Part shown: one piece after another, positions 35,884 to 45,215 of the stretch
Layout: the number at the start of each line of letters is the position of its first letter
Numbering within the stretch: the first letter of the stretch is position 1
NCBI RefSeq assembly: GCF_044759095.2
Contig: NZ_JBIYSM020000016.1
Span: 1 to 64,000 of the forward strand
Length of the DNA stretch: 64,000 bases
From: JBIYSM02 sp044759095
GTDB lineage: Bacteria; Bacillota; Bacilli; Brevibacillales; Brevibacillaceae
Direction: 5' to 3'
The notes under the pieces: model-generated
What the model was told of the DNA's origin: nothing
Database searches by the model: none
What the model saw: only the letters and a program-made list of their open reading frames with translations
Program-made: the position numbers and the translations under genes

Positions 35884-37038
35884 TCAGTTTCCTAATGCTG
35901 TTTCGAAATTGACGACAGCCAGGTTGTAGTTGCGAACTGCTACCTGATACTGATTTTCACGATTCGACAGCTCTTCCTCCGCCTGGATGACCTCCAGCGT
36001 CGTGGCCAGCCCGTTTTCAAAACGGAGATGGGTCAGACGATAGCTTTCCGCTGCCGCTTCCTTCGCCTTTTTCTGAAACTCCGCCGCCAGCTTGGCTGCG
36101 TTCAGGTTGTAGTAGGCTTCTGCCACCTGCAGGGAAATGTCGCGCTTTTGTTCCTCGATCGCCAGCTTTGCCTTTTCCACGTCATTGCGGGCTACCTGAC
36201 CCTGATAGGTGGAGAGAGCAGAGTATTTGGCAATCAAGTCGCGCGTCAATTCCGCCAGTTTCAGCTCTTCCTGCTTTTGGAACATCTCGACGCGCTGCTT
36301 CAGCGCAAGCTCGGTTGCCTGCTCCAGCGTCATCGGGTTGGGCGTCAGGGTTTTGTTATCCTCCGACAGCTTCCACTCCTTGGTCAGTTCCACCCCGAGA
36401 AACTCGTTCAGCTTCATGCGGGAGATGATCAGATTGTTCTCGGCGGATGCCAGGGCAGCCTGGGCGCCTGCCACTCCCATTTCTGCCTGCAGGATGTCGG
36501 TTTTTGCCTTTGTTCCTACCTCAAAAGCTGCTTTTGCGATTTTCAGCTGGGTCTGGGCCCGGTTCAGGCTTTGTTTCTTCAATTCAAGTTCCGCCTTGGC
36601 ATGGAGCAAATCGTAATACACCTTTTGCGCCCCGAGCTTGGTCGCGCTCTCTGTCGCCTTGACCACCAGCGCGTTCAGCTTCTTGGCCATTTCCGATTTG
36701 GCTTCGGTCACATATTTTTGCTGGGCGGCACCCAGGGATTCGATAAAATCGCTCGGAATTTCACCGACGGTTTCGTTGACCAAACGCGCGTTGATGTCGG
36801 CGTTTTTCGCTTCCAGGCGTTTGGATTGGAGGGCGCTGTTGGTTTGAAGCGCCTGTTCGATTGCCTTTGCGACGGTGAGCTCATCCGATGCGGCGGCTTG
36901 TGCCTGGGTGGCGGCAGGTGTGCCGGTTGTCGCTTGGGTGTTTTGCGTGGTGGCGGCGGCTCCGACACCGGCTGTGGTCAGCAGGAATGCCGCCATGGAA
37001 ACGGCGATCCATTTTTTCGACGAGTATGGAAAGTTCAT
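35884..37038 (-). CDS. TolC-family (outer membrane efflux protein-like) secreted protein
   Basis: A 384-residue protein with a cleavable signal (hydrophobic core IAVSMAAFLLTTAGVG), a Thr/Ala/Gln linker, and then two repeats of long amphipathic helices typical of the OEP/TolC fold (LTVAKAIEQALQTNSALQSKR, and AFEVGTKAKTDILQAEM ... RFENGLATTLEVIQAEEEL). In Gram-negative bacteria TolC forms outer-membrane channels; here there is no such membrane. The beta-barrel strands are not evident, so it may be a wall-located helical protein. AAGGAG precedes ATG 37038. It lies just upstream of the S-layer promoters. Confidence 0.75.
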   Translation of the reverse strand: MNFPYSSKKWIAVSMAAFLLTTAGVGAAATTQNTQATTGTPAATQAQAAASDELTVAKAIEQALQTNSALQSKRLEAKNADINARLVNETVGEIPSDFIESLGAAQQKYVTEAKSEMAKKLNALVVKATESATKLGAQKVYYDLLHAKAELELKKQSLNRAQTQLKIAKAAFEVGTKAKTDILQAEMGVAGAQAALASAENNLIISRMKLNEFLGVELTKEWKLSEDNKTLTPNPMTLEQATELALKQRVEMFQKQEELKLAELTRDLIAKYSALSTYQGQVARNDVEKAKLAIEEQKRDISLQVAEAYYNLNAAKLAAEFQKKAKEAAAESYRLTHLRFENGLATTLEVIQAEEELSNRENQYQVAVRNYNLAVVNFETALGN

Positions 37039-37252
37039 TTTTTTCCACTCCTTTTACAATTTGTCCCAAACTCACTATAACACAGTTGGTCCATTCGCAT
37101 AACCTTTTTGACGCACCTTACATCTATATTGCTCCTTTCCCGATTGGATGACTGCACCTCTATCATGAAGGGATACGAAGTGCAGGCGGAAAAATTTCAA
37201 CATTGGCGGAGGCTGGCGTGAACATGCTATGCTTTTCATGAGGTGATTTGGC

Positions 37253-37909
37253 ATGTTACAGCAGTACAAAACCGTAGCCGGGTACGGGGAAGATGAAATC
37301 GTCATCGAGCGCTCCCGTTTTATCGGCTATGCCCAACGCGTTACTTCCGAAGAAGAAGCAATGGCGTTTATCGCCATGATAAAAAAGAAGCACTGGGATG
37401 CCACCCATAACTGCTCGGCGTTCGTCATCGGGGAACATGACCAGATTCAGCGCTCCAGCGATGACGGGGAGCCGAGCGGCACGGCGGGGAAACCGATCCT
37501 GGAGTGCATCAAGAAAAACGGATGCAAGGACACGGTAGTCGTGGTGACACGCTACTTTGGCGGCATCAAGCTGGGAGCAGGCGGTCTGGTCCGGGCCTAT
37601 ACGGCAGGGACGGTGGTCGCCCTGAAGGCAGCCGGCATCGTCATTCACCAGCTGCATCACAACATCTCGGTCAGCGTCGACTACCACTGGTGGGGCAAGG
37701 TGGAAAACGAACTGCGCATCGGCCAGCATCGGGTGAAGCAAACCGATTATACGGACCGGGTGACCGTTCACCTCTTAATTCCAGACGGGGAAGAAGAGGC
37801 ATTCGTTTCACACATGATTGATTTGACCCATGGACAGGCACAGATCGTCCGCAAAGAGAAGGAGTACGTCGAGGTGCCGGTGGAAGCTGTGCAGGGGGAC
37901 GAGAATTAA
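37253..37909 (+). CDS. yvyE: YigZ/IMPACT family protein
   Basis: A 218-residue protein with the N-terminal UPF0029/IMPACT domain (IERSRFIGYAQRV, HNCSAFVIG, SDDGEPSGTAGKPIL, TVVVVTRYFGGIKLGAGGLVRAYT) and a C-terminal ferredoxin-like DUF1949 domain. Length and motifs match B. subtilis YvyE. The exact role is unsettled; the eukaryotic relative IMPACT binds GCN1. GAGGTGA lies six bases before the ATG. It is divergent from the TolC-like gene; the 214-base gap holds both promoters, which I could not fix precisely. Confidence 0.9.
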   Translation: MLQQYKTVAGYGEDEIVIERSRFIGYAQRVTSEEEAMAFIAMIKKKHWDATHNCSAFVIGEHDQIQRSSDDGEPSGTAGKPILECIKKNGCKDTVVVVTRYFGGIKLGAGGLVRAYTAGTVVALKAAGIVIHQLHHNISVSVDYHWWGKVENELRIGQHRVKQTDYTDRVTVHLLIPDGEEEAFVSHMIDLTHGQAQIVRKEKEYVEVPVEAVQGDEN

Positions 37910-37971
37910 TCTTGCTCGGAGTGTTGTCCTCATTTACGCTTAGGGAAGAGGATGGCAAGGGGGCGAGGGTT

Positions 37972-38382
37972 ATGGGTAGAACGTTGGACGACTTGTTTGG
38001 CAAGCTGGAGCAGATGGAGGCAAAGTTTGACCAGATTGACAAGCGATTTGAGCAGGTTGACAAGCGGTTTGACCAGATTGACAAGCGGTTTGAGCAGGTT
38101 GACAAGCGGTTAGACCAGATTGACAAGCGATTTGAGCAGGTTGACAAGCGGTTAGACAACCTGGAGGAAATGACGTCCACCATGATCAAAATGGTGGGAC
38201 AGGCTCATGTTCGATTGGATCAGCTGGATTCAAAGACAGAGGAAATACTCGCGGATCTTGAAGAACGAAAAGATGCGGGAAAGCGAAAAAAAGATCGGCT
38301 TTCCTTTTTGGAAAACAAGGTGTGGGAACACGAAAAACAGATCTTTTTTCTGAGAGAGCGGATTGAGGAAGCAAAAAGCTGA
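37972..38382 (+). CDS. Heptad-repeat coiled-coil protein (136 aa)
   Basis: Start ATG 37972 (weak site GGGCGAGGG upstream; the frame is open from 37912). Residues 15-60 are a tandem 14-mer, DKRFEQVDKRFDQI, repeated about three times with Phe/Leu at the core positions; the rest is also helical. No membrane segment. Similar short repeat coils occur in Brevibacillus and in phage proteins, but I do not know the function. It follows yvyE by 62 bases and shares its terminator with the convergent SLH gene. Confidence 0.6.
   Translation: MGRTLDDLFGKLEQMEAKFDQIDKRFEQVDKRFDQIDKRFEQVDKRLDQIDKRFEQVDKRLDNLEEMTSTMIKMVGQAHVRLDQLDSKTEEILADLEERKDAGKRKKDRLSFLENKVWEHEKQIFFLRERIEEAKS
38028..38153 (+). repeat. 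Three 42-bp tandem repeats in the coiled-coil gene
   Basis: The unit GACCAGATTGACAAGCGATT-(22 more bases) is repeated three times with few changes, encoding 14-residue double heptads. Copy number can vary without a frameshift. Confidence 0.75.
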
Positions 38383-38414
38383 AGAGGGGTTGGCCGCCCC
38401 TGCTTCAGCTTTTT
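38373..38414. terminator. Bidirectional terminator
   Basis: AAAAAGCTGAAG-AGGGG and CCCCT-CTTCAGCTTTTT pair with a single bulge. T-runs on both strands serve the coiled-coil gene (plus) and the SLH gene (minus). Confidence 0.85.
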
Positions 38415-38422
38415 GTTGTTGG

Positions 38423-41400
38423 TTATTGTTTGGGAAGTTTTTTGAGTTGGACCATGATGCGGAGCGTGATGACAGCCATTTCGGCGCGGGTAAGATCGCC
38501 TTTTGGATTGAAGCGGTACGTCGGCTTTTTGGCGGTTGGGTCGTTTACCTCGCCGTTCATGATTTTGGCCTTGCTGACTGCGAGTACAGAAGCCGCTGCG
38601 TAGTGGTCCATCAGTTGAGCATCTGTATACATCTTTCCAAGAGCGAGTTTCGCTGCTTCCGGAGTCCCCAGCTTCAGGTTGAGTGCTCGCGCAATCATGA
38701 CGCTGGCCTCTTCCCGTGTAACCGAATCTTCCGGATAGAATGCTCCCGTATCCTTGCCGCGGATGATACCTGCGCGCGCGGCCGTTTCGATGTACTTGTA
38801 CTCATAATCCCAATCATCGTCACTCGGGCGCACATCTCGGAACGTTGGTTCGGATGGATCATCTTCGTTGTTGTCCCTGTACGGTCCGGCATTGATGGGA
38901 AGATCGAGCGCCTTTACGATCATGGTGGCAAATTCCCCGCGGTTGATCTTCAGCTCGGTGCCAAAGCCGCTGCCGGGGGCTTCGTTCATGATCCCTTTTG
39001 CATAGAGTGTTTCAATCGAATCGCGCGCAAAAGGATGTTTTATCACGTCACTAAACGATTCCCGCGTCTTCATTACAATGTAATAGCCGAAGCCTTTAAA
39101 TGGAACCGTAATCGTTTTCTTGCCCGTGTTGACAACCCCGCCGAGGTTTTTCCATTCATCTCCGTTATTGTAAAAGACCGTGAGAATGTTGTTCGCCGCA
39201 TTTACAATGGAAGAATCGTACTTGATCGTGACCGTTCCCTGTTTGCTTGGAACGAGGTTATCCTCCCAACGATCGATGAACGGTTCCATCTCTACACCGT
39301 TCACTTCTCCATCAAAGTAAGGATCGCGGCCACCCGGCGCCCGATCATCGTCGGTACTTCCCGGTTTTGCATTCCCCGCATCGATATAATAGAGCGGACT
39401 TGCATAGTTAAAGTCGGAGTTGATGCGAAGTAGATCCTGCATGTCGTCTTCCAAGCCGTCATCCTCGAGATTGATTCGACCATTGGTGCGATCCGCAATT
39501 CCAAAGTACAACGACACGTCTGTGAAGATATCTGTCTGCGGTATGTTGATCTCGTTGCCTTCCCGGTTATTGGAAGGGGCCAACAAGACGGTACCCGCCG
39601 GGAATTTCAGTTCGAGAGCCTTTTCAAAAACGCTGAATGTCGTTTTCTTGCCAAAGGTATCACGGCTTTCCGCACCGCTTACCGAGGAATTCACGTTGTA
39701 AATGCGCACTTCATCATTATATGTCTGGTTTCCGACAATGACGGAAAACTTCACGGTGTTCAAACCAGGCTTTAAGGGAACGTTGGCCTCAAATACATAA
39801 TAACTCTGCGGAATGGATTTCCCCAGCTTCTCATCGTATTCAAAGTCCGGTTTGTCTGTATTGTGAGCGACCGCTTCGATTTTTCCGAACGTTACCTTTG
39901 TAGCATTTTCTGCAAAGATTTTAATGGGTACACTATTCGTGTTTACTGTTGCATAGGGCGCATTCTCAAGCTTGGTTGGCGACAACACCGTCCAGGAATG
40001 GGTCTCTTGGGAAACCGTAACCTTTTGCCTGGTTACTACGCCCCCATCGGAAGCAACGATTTCATAGGTAGTATCGTTACCTTTCCCCAGCGTCAGCGGG
40101 AACAGCTTCAACCGCGCTTCGAGATCAGCTTCATTCAAATTCAAGTCTTCCAGCTCGTCCAGCAGCTCCGTACCGTATTGACGGCTGGTCATGGTTGCTT
40201 GAAAGCTGTTGTCTTTTGTTGTTGCGGATGCCGGAGGATTCGGGAAGTTCCGCTTATTAAAGACATCCTCCAGGTCGGTAATGCCTTTTGCCGCATCATC
40301 TCTTGCCTTGTCTACCACCGCATCCTGGAATACCCACTTATCTAATGATCCATTGCCATCCGTATCGGTGTACTTATACGATGCGATCGTCTTGCCGTCT
40401 TTCAACACCTCAACGCTGGTAGCGTCTTTGACGTCAAATGAGAACTCGCTGAGGAAGAAGGCATTGGTGCTGTAAGCTGAATCCGTTGATTTTTTCGTCA
40501 GTTCAATGTCTGTTTTGTTTTGCTCGACTTTCAGCTTGATGTTTTCCACACCTGGAATTTTATCCTTGTTGTAAAAGATGGTGTAGGTGAAGACTGCATC
40601 CGGCACGTTATCGAATTCAAATGTGAGTGTGTTGCTTCCCGGCTGTAAAGCGGCCGTCAAGGTGCCTGCTGATACTCTCGTGTGATATCCGGGTGTTGGG
40701 GCCGCCTGCGCAATTTCTATTCCATTCAGCTTGACCTTGTCCCCGTCCGAATCGGTAATGTCTCCATCATTCGTCCACGTGTAGTTGTACACTTGCACAT
40801 CCAGATCCTTAACTTGCGCAATGTCCGTTATTTGCAAACTGTTGTCAATAAACTTTCTCGTTCCATCCACATAGCTCAGTGCCAGGAACGGGGCAATCTC
40901 CGGCTTGATCACAAAGTCTACTTTGGCATCCGGCGAAACCGGCGCGGTGGTATCCTTCCCGACTAGTGTCACCTTCGTTTCTCCCGGGGGAAGCTTAATC
41001 AGACTCAGCGTATATGGCGGAGCCGATGGAGTGAAGGTGTAGTCTGTCCCGATATTCAATTTCGTAGGGCTGTCATTGTAATACACTTCAAAGGTGTCAA
41101 TGTTTGCCCCGTCAATCGTTAACTTGAGCGGTGATACACGAATCGGGTTGACTGTGGTTCCCAACACGATTGGCTTGTTTTCATCTTGATTCGTGACACT
41201 GATGATCCGCGCGGAGTTGGGATCCATGTACGTAAACGAATATTTGTAGCTCGCCACGGAAGCTGTCTTATCCGTTTTTGTCAGAACTCCGCTGACGGTT
41301 GTCGCCTCCACGTAAGGATAGGTGAATTCCAGTTCGTACGTACGCCCGTCTACCCAACTGTTAAAGGGAATGCTTGCAGAGATGTCATATTGCTTAAAGT

Positions 41401-42475
41401 CACCGGACAAGTCCGCCTTGAAATTTGGGATATGCGTTCCCGCAGCTACCGGTAAACCGGTGGTCGTGTCCCGCAAAATCAGTGTGGCAGGGTCGGCTAA
41501 CGTATCGATTCCATCACTGGGGTCCAGATCACTCGTATCTACCTTTCGGAACAACTCAATCGTAGAGGGAGCGTAGAACAGGGCCTTACCGGTAACGGTA
41601 AAACTGGCGGGCGGAGCAGCCTGTCCAACAAGCGTTGGTGTCTGCAGTGGAACAAGCGAAAACGGTGCAGCACTCACTCCGGTCAAATCTACATTATAGA
41701 ACTGGTCCGCCGCACCCTGAGTGCCGCCTGTCAGCGTTACGACAATACTGCGCTGTTTCAACCCTACTTCACGCGAGCTGTTGTAGGCAGAGATATCAAA
41801 CATATTAAAGCCAAGCTGGGCATCAACGTCTACGGAAAAACTGCCGGATTGGCTCACGTCATCCAAAAATGTCTGATTGGTCGTCCTGTTGACTACCTTT
41901 ACCGAGTCAGCGTTGATTGCCTTGCCGGAGAACGAAAGCACCAGCTTGTTCGAAGACGGTACGCGAATGACGGTAGGGTCAGATAACAGAGCTACTCCAT
42001 TCACTTCCAGTTCGCTCAGTACCGGGGTGTTATTGTACTGAACGTAAAACGAAAGCAGGTCCTTGGTTACACTGCCTGTTGTCTCATAGAAAGCAATCTG
42101 GTTCATTCCTGGTTTTAAGTTGATATCCTTGAAGGAAAAACTGAACGTCGCACTGGTAATGACCGGTTTGATGCTGCTCAGATCCTCAACGGTTTGTCCA
42201 TTGTTGGTAATGATTTTGAGACGCAGATTTTCTCCGACAGTCCCACTGCCGTACGTACCGTTCAAGGTAATCCTGGATTCGTAGTTGATATGGGGATTGG
42301 CGGACGTTCCTTTCAACGGATCGAAACCGGTAAGCGTAATTCCTCCTCCGGTAACCCCTTCATTAGTCGCCGCATTTGCTACGCTTGCCCCCATCGGGAA
42401 CAGCAGTGAAACTACCATCAACAGCGAGAGAACGACTGCTGTGCCTGATTGCATTCTGCGAAAAAAATGAACCAA
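38423..42475 (-). CDS. Large SLH-anchored exoprotein
   Basis: About 1350 residues. The start is probably TTG 42475 (AGGTGA five bases upstream); the GTG at 42484 lies inside that ribosome site. The signal peptide spans about 1-35 (TAVVLSLLMVVSLLFPMG, AANAAT-type site). The body is a string of beta-rich Ig-like domains. The C-terminus carries three SLH domains (FSDVIKHPFARDSIETLYAKG, FRDVRPSDDDWDYEYKYIE with DSVTREEASVMIARAL, and ASVLAVSKAKIMNGE with GDLTRAEMAVITLRI). It should sit on the wall beside the S-layer. Function of the body is unknown; adhesion or structure is a guess. Confidence 0.85.
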   Translation of the reverse strand: MVHFFRRMQSGTAVVLSLLMVVSLLFPMGASVANAATNEGVTGGGITLTGFDPLKGTSANPHINYESRITLNGTYGSGTVGENLRLKIITNNGQTVEDLSSIKPVITSATFSFSFKDINLKPGMNQIAFYETTGSVTKDLLSFYVQYNNTPVLSELEVNGVALLSDPTVIRVPSSNKLVLSFSGKAINADSVKVVNRTTNQTFLDDVSQSGSFSVDVDAQLGFNMFDISAYNSSREVGLKQRSIVVTLTGGTQGAADQFYNVDLTGVSAAPFSLVPLQTPTLVGQAAPPASFTVTGKALFYAPSTIELFRKVDTSDLDPSDGIDTLADPATLILRDTTTGLPVAAGTHIPNFKADLSGDFKQYDISASIPFNSWVDGRTYELEFTYPYVEATTVSGVLTKTDKTASVASYKYSFTYMDPNSARIISVTNQDENKPIVLGTTVNPIRVSPLKLTIDGANIDTFEVYYNDSPTKLNIGTDYTFTPSAPPYTLSLIKLPPGETKVTLVGKDTTAPVSPDAKVDFVIKPEIAPFLALSYVDGTRKFIDNSLQITDIAQVKDLDVQVYNYTWTNDGDITDSDGDKVKLNGIEIAQAAPTPGYHTRVSAGTLTAALQPGSNTLTFEFDNVPDAVFTYTIFYNKDKIPGVENIKLKVEQNKTDIELTKKSTDSAYSTNAFFLSEFSFDVKDATSVEVLKDGKTIASYKYTDTDGNGSLDKWVFQDAVVDKARDDAAKGITDLEDVFNKRNFPNPPASATTKDNSFQATMTSRQYGTELLDELEDLNLNEADLEARLKLFPLTLGKGNDTTYEIVASDGGVVTRQKVTVSQETHSWTVLSPTKLENAPYATVNTNSVPIKIFAENATKVTFGKIEAVAHNTDKPDFEYDEKLGKSIPQSYYVFEANVPLKPGLNTVKFSVIVGNQTYNDEVRIYNVNSSVSGAESRDTFGKKTTFSVFEKALELKFPAGTVLLAPSNNREGNEINIPQTDIFTDVSLYFGIADRTNGRINLEDDGLEDDMQDLLRINSDFNYASPLYYIDAGNAKPGSTDDDRAPGGRDPYFDGEVNGVEMEPFIDRWEDNLVPSKQGTVTIKYDSSIVNAANNILTVFYNNGDEWKNLGGVVNTGKKTITVPFKGFGYYIVMKTRESFSDVIKHPFARDSIETLYAKGIMNEAPGSGFGTELKINRGEFATMIVKALDLPINAGPYRDNNEDDPSEPTFRDVRPSDDDWDYEYKYIETAARAGIIRGKDTGAFYPEDSVTREEASVMIARALNLKLGTPEAAKLALGKMYTDAQLMDHYAAASVLAVSKAKIMNGEVNDPTAKKPTYRFNPKGDLTRAEMAVITLRIMVQLKKLPKQ

Positions 42476-42685
42476 TCTTCTCACCTCTCCAATCTCGTTC
42501 TATTTGATGGATTGGCACTTTTCCATCGACAGAAAAGTCCGCTCCGCGGGTTTGCTGTTTTTTTCGTTTCTTGCGCGTTCCCACCACCACTTCCTTTTTC
42601 CTGAACAGCAAACGAAAGGCTTGTCTCACTTTATGTATCGGCTTATTCCGCTGTTCCATTTAGGTTTAACGGGAATTTACACAAA

Positions 42686-42712
42686 TAAAAAAAGAGCCTA
42701 CGGTTCAGGCTC
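42686..42712 (-). terminator. Terminator of the coiled-coil gene
   Basis: GAGCCT (42694-42699) pairs with AGGCTC (42707-42712), followed on the minus strand by TTTTTTTATTTG. Confidence 0.8.
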
Positions 42713-42726
42713 GACCACATCGCTAC

Positions 42727-43137
42727 TTATTGATTCGCGACAATCTTTTTGATAATCCGCACATCCGTCTCTAATTCGTGTAATTTCTCGACGACTTCAT
42801 TCATCTTGAGGTCATTTTCCGTATTGACTGCTACCTGCTCGTAAAGGACATCGAGCTTGCGATGGACGTCAACGAGTTCGGTTTTAATCTCCGAGATCTC
42901 AACTGAGAGGCCAGCAACGTCTTGTTGCAGTTCTGAGACGCTTTGTTTCAGTTCCGAGACGTCTTGTTTCAGTCCGGAAATCTCTTGCTGTAATTCAGCC
43001 TTTGTCTGTGCAATCTCCTGCCGAAGGTCCGTTTTTAGCGCATTCATATCCTGCCGAAGCTCGTCTCTGACCTTGCCAAGTTCTTCTTTCATGAATCCTT
43101 TTATATCCGTCAGCATCTCCTGGAGCCGTCTCTCCAT
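42727..43137 (-). CDS. Coiled-coil protein (136 aa)
   Basis: Start ATG 43137 is eight bases after AGAGGAG; another ATG two codons upstream is too close to it. The product is almost wholly heptad coil (EELGKVRDELRQDMNALKTDL, SELKQSVSELQQDVAGLSVE) and ends NDLKMNEVVEKLHELETDVR. No signal or membrane segment. Similar to the small coiled-coil protein at 37.97 kb in length and style, though not in sequence. It is flanked by terminators on both sides, so it is a single-gene transcript. Function unknown. Confidence 0.65.
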   Translation of the reverse strand: MERRLQEMLTDIKGFMKEELGKVRDELRQDMNALKTDLRQEIAQTKAELQQEISGLKQDVSELKQSVSELQQDVAGLSVEISEIKTELVDVHRKLDVLYEQVAVNTENDLKMNEVVEKLHELETDVRIIKKIVANQ

Positions 43138-43197
43138 CGCCATCGCTCCTCTCAAATCCTTACAGAAAGTATAGCAACCGACAGAAAGCGCCCGCAA

Positions 43198-43229
43198 GAA
43201 AAAACGAGCCCCGGTTAACGGGACTCGCG
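43198..43229 (-). terminator. Terminator after tagO
   Basis: CGAG-CCCG and CGGG-CTCG (43205-43227, one mismatch) with TTTTTT on the minus strand, just after the tagO stop. Confidence 0.8.
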
Positions 43230-43232
43230 TTC

Positions 43233-44339
43233 TTAGTGACTTCGTTTCGTTGCGTAGTACTTCACTTTCAGCCTGCGATAGGTATTGATCAGCGGACGGT
43301 GGCGGCGGCTGACGAGGCCGACCACTTCCGTGGCCATGTGGATGATGAACAGGAGTGCCGTGATGATGATCACCGTTGTCCAGAGTTCTTTGGTCTGGGA
43401 CAGGACGATGGCCATCGATCCGAAGAAGATGCTCATGCCGTAGATCACGAGCACCGTCGCCCGATGGGAAAGGCCCATGTTCAAAAGGCAGTGGTGCAGG
43501 TGTCCCTTGTCCGCACTGGAAATCGGCTTTCTGTTCACGATGCGGCGCACGATGGCGAAGAACGTGTCCCACAGCGGCACGCCCAGCGCGACGATCGGGA
43601 TGATGAACGAGATGAACAGCGCTTCCTTAAAGCCCATAATGGACAGGGCAGCCAGGTTAAAGCCCAAAAAAAGCGAACCGGTATCCCCCATGAAGATGCG
43701 GGCCGGATGGAAGTTGAAATACAGGAATCCCAGAATGGCGCCCAAGAGCACCATGCAGTAAATCGCCACCGCCGTGTTCTCAGGCTCCATCAACAGCGCC
43801 ATCACTGCCATCGTTGCAGTGGCAATCGCCGACACGCCGGCAGACAAGCCGTCCAGGCCGTCAATCAGGTTAACGGAGTTGGTCACGCCTACGATCCAGA
43901 AAATCGTAATCGGCACGGCCAGCCAGAACAGCCAGCCTTCTGTAAAATCAATGTATCCGTTGTAGGGAAGTTTCACAATCCCTACTTTCAAACCAAACGG
44001 GATGACGACAATGGAAGTAGCAACGAACTGCCCCAAGAGCTTCCACTTGGGAGACAGCTGGAACTTGTCGTCGAGCATCCCCACCAGCATGATCATGGTT
44101 CCCCCGATAAAGATCCCGAGCATTTCCTTATGCGTGGAAAACGGGACAAACAGGAAAAACGCTGCCAGGTACCCCAGGTAGATGGCGAGGCCGCCCATGC
44201 GCGGCATAATCCGCGTATGGACCTTTCGCTGGTTGGGCGCATCCACTGCCCCGATCTTTTCGGCTAGTTTTTTTACATAGGGAGTAGCGATAAACGCTAC
44301 GATCAGCGAAGTCAATAGCCCGAAGACTAGGTTAGACAT
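43233..44339 (-). CDS. tagO: UDP-GlcNAc:undecaprenyl-phosphate GlcNAc-1-phosphate transferase
   Basis: A 368-residue MraY/WecA-family enzyme with about eleven membrane helices. It has MLDDKFQLSPKWK (metal-binding DD), NSVNLIDGLDGLSAG, FNFHPARIFMGDTGSLFLG and the C-terminal loop DKGHLHHCLLNMGLSHR, the last being the HIHH-type motif of TagO/WecA. It starts teichoic-acid or secondary-wall-polymer linkage units and may also serve teichuronic synthesis. GAGGAG precedes the ATG. tagA lies 28 bases upstream, so the two probably act in sequence. Confidence 0.92.
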   Translation of the reverse strand: MSNLVFGLLTSLIVAFIATPYVKKLAEKIGAVDAPNQRKVHTRIMPRMGGLAIYLGYLAAFFLFVPFSTHKEMLGIFIGGTMIMLVGMLDDKFQLSPKWKLLGQFVATSIVVIPFGLKVGIVKLPYNGYIDFTEGWLFWLAVPITIFWIVGVTNSVNLIDGLDGLSAGVSAIATATMAVMALLMEPENTAVAIYCMVLLGAILGFLYFNFHPARIFMGDTGSLFLGFNLAALSIMGFKEALFISFIIPIVALGVPLWDTFFAIVRRIVNRKPISSADKGHLHHCLLNMGLSHRATVLVIYGMSIFFGSMAIVLSQTKELWTTVIIITALLFIIHMATEVVGLVSRRHRPLINTYRRLKVKYYATKRSH

Positions 44340-44367
44340 CGGTTGTTTCTCCTCTCTACGGGTACGT

Positions 44368-45099
44368 CTAGGAACGGTTTCCCCACTTTTCCCACAAGAC
44401 GGTAAAAACGAATCGCGGAATGGCCAGTTGGCGCTTCCAGCGAGAAGGCTGGGATAGCAAGCGGTACATCCACTCCAGGTGGAGTTTTTGCCACAATACC
44501 GGAGCTCGCTTCACCTTGCCGGCGATCACGTCAAAGCTGCCCCCTACTCCCATCACTAAAGGAACCTGCAAGCGATCCCAGTAGGATGAAATCCACTCGT
44601 CCTGCTTGGGTGCACCCAATGCGACAAACAGCAGATGGGGTTTCCGCTCGGCAATCTCTTGCGCCACCTTTTCTTCTTCGTTCTTTTGAAAGTACCCGTC
44701 TCGGTACCCTACGATGCGAGCACCCAAAAAGCGTTCCGCCAGCCTTTCAGCGGCCAGCCTGTTGACGTCCGGTGCTGCCCCTAACAGATATACGTTCCAG
44801 TGCTTGCGATCGGCTTCCCGCATTAACGCTTCCAACAGCTCGATTCCGGTCACACGCTCCCTGATCGGCTGGTTTGTCCATTTGGCTGCATACACGATCC
44901 CGATGCCGTCCGGGACCACGTAGGCTTGTTCCAAAATGGTTCGAAACGACTTATTTTCCCGTGCGACCATCACGATCTCCGGATTGGCGGTGACGACGTG
45001 CGTACGCTCTCCGCTTTGGATCCGCTCAACCAGGTCGGCGACTGTTTCGTCAAAGCTGCGGGTGGAAAACGGCACACCCAAAATACTGGCGACCTTCAT
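44368..45099 (-). CDS. tagA: N-acetylmannosaminyltransferase, WecG/TagA/CpsF family
   Basis: A GT26 enzyme of 243 residues from ATG 45099 (an upstream TTG at 45105 and ATGs at 45120/45126 are possible; the only ribosome-site-like AAGGTGA lies just before this group). It has GVPFSTRSFDETVADLV, VVTANPEIVMVAREN, the catalytic-Asp region PDGIGIVYAAK, YLLGAAPDVNRLAAERL, ALGAPKQDEWI and VGGSFDVIAGKVKRAP. It adds ManNAc to undecaprenyl-PP-GlcNAc made by TagO, completing the wall polymer linkage disaccharide at the inner membrane face. Confidence 0.9.
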   Translation of the reverse strand: MKVASILGVPFSTRSFDETVADLVERIQSGERTHVVTANPEIVMVARENKSFRTILEQAYVVPDGIGIVYAAKWTNQPIRERVTGIELLEALMREADRKHWNVYLLGAAPDVNRLAAERLAERFLGARIVGYRDGYFQKNEEEKVAQEIAERKPHLLFVALGAPKQDEWISSYWDRLQVPLVMGVGGSFDVIAGKVKRAPVLWQKLHLEWMYRLLSQPSRWKRQLAIPRFVFTVLWEKWGNRS

Positions 45100-45175
45100 G
45101 GTCAACTCATTCACCTTCATTACCACATTAGACGTGAAAACGCTAGGAAAAGTTGCACATTAGCCATTCTACCCC

Positions 45176-45215
45176 AAAAGAAAAGCACATACAAGAAAAA
45201 ATCATGAATGTGCTT
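45176..45215 (-). terminator. Probable terminator of fabZ
   Basis: AAGCACAT (45183-45190) pairs with ATGTGCTT (45208-45215); the loop of 17 bases includes the fabZ stop codon. TTTTCTTTT follows on the minus strand. Confidence 0.55.

Noticed and set aside
36028..37080. Long plus-strand frames opposite the TolC-like gene
   Set aside because: They mirror the Ala/Gln/Lys-rich helical gene and contain no credible start or motif.
42727..43572. 281-codon version of the coiled-coil gene
   Set aside because: The first 143 codons lie antisense or out of frame to tagO and its terminator; the ribosome site supports the start at 43137.
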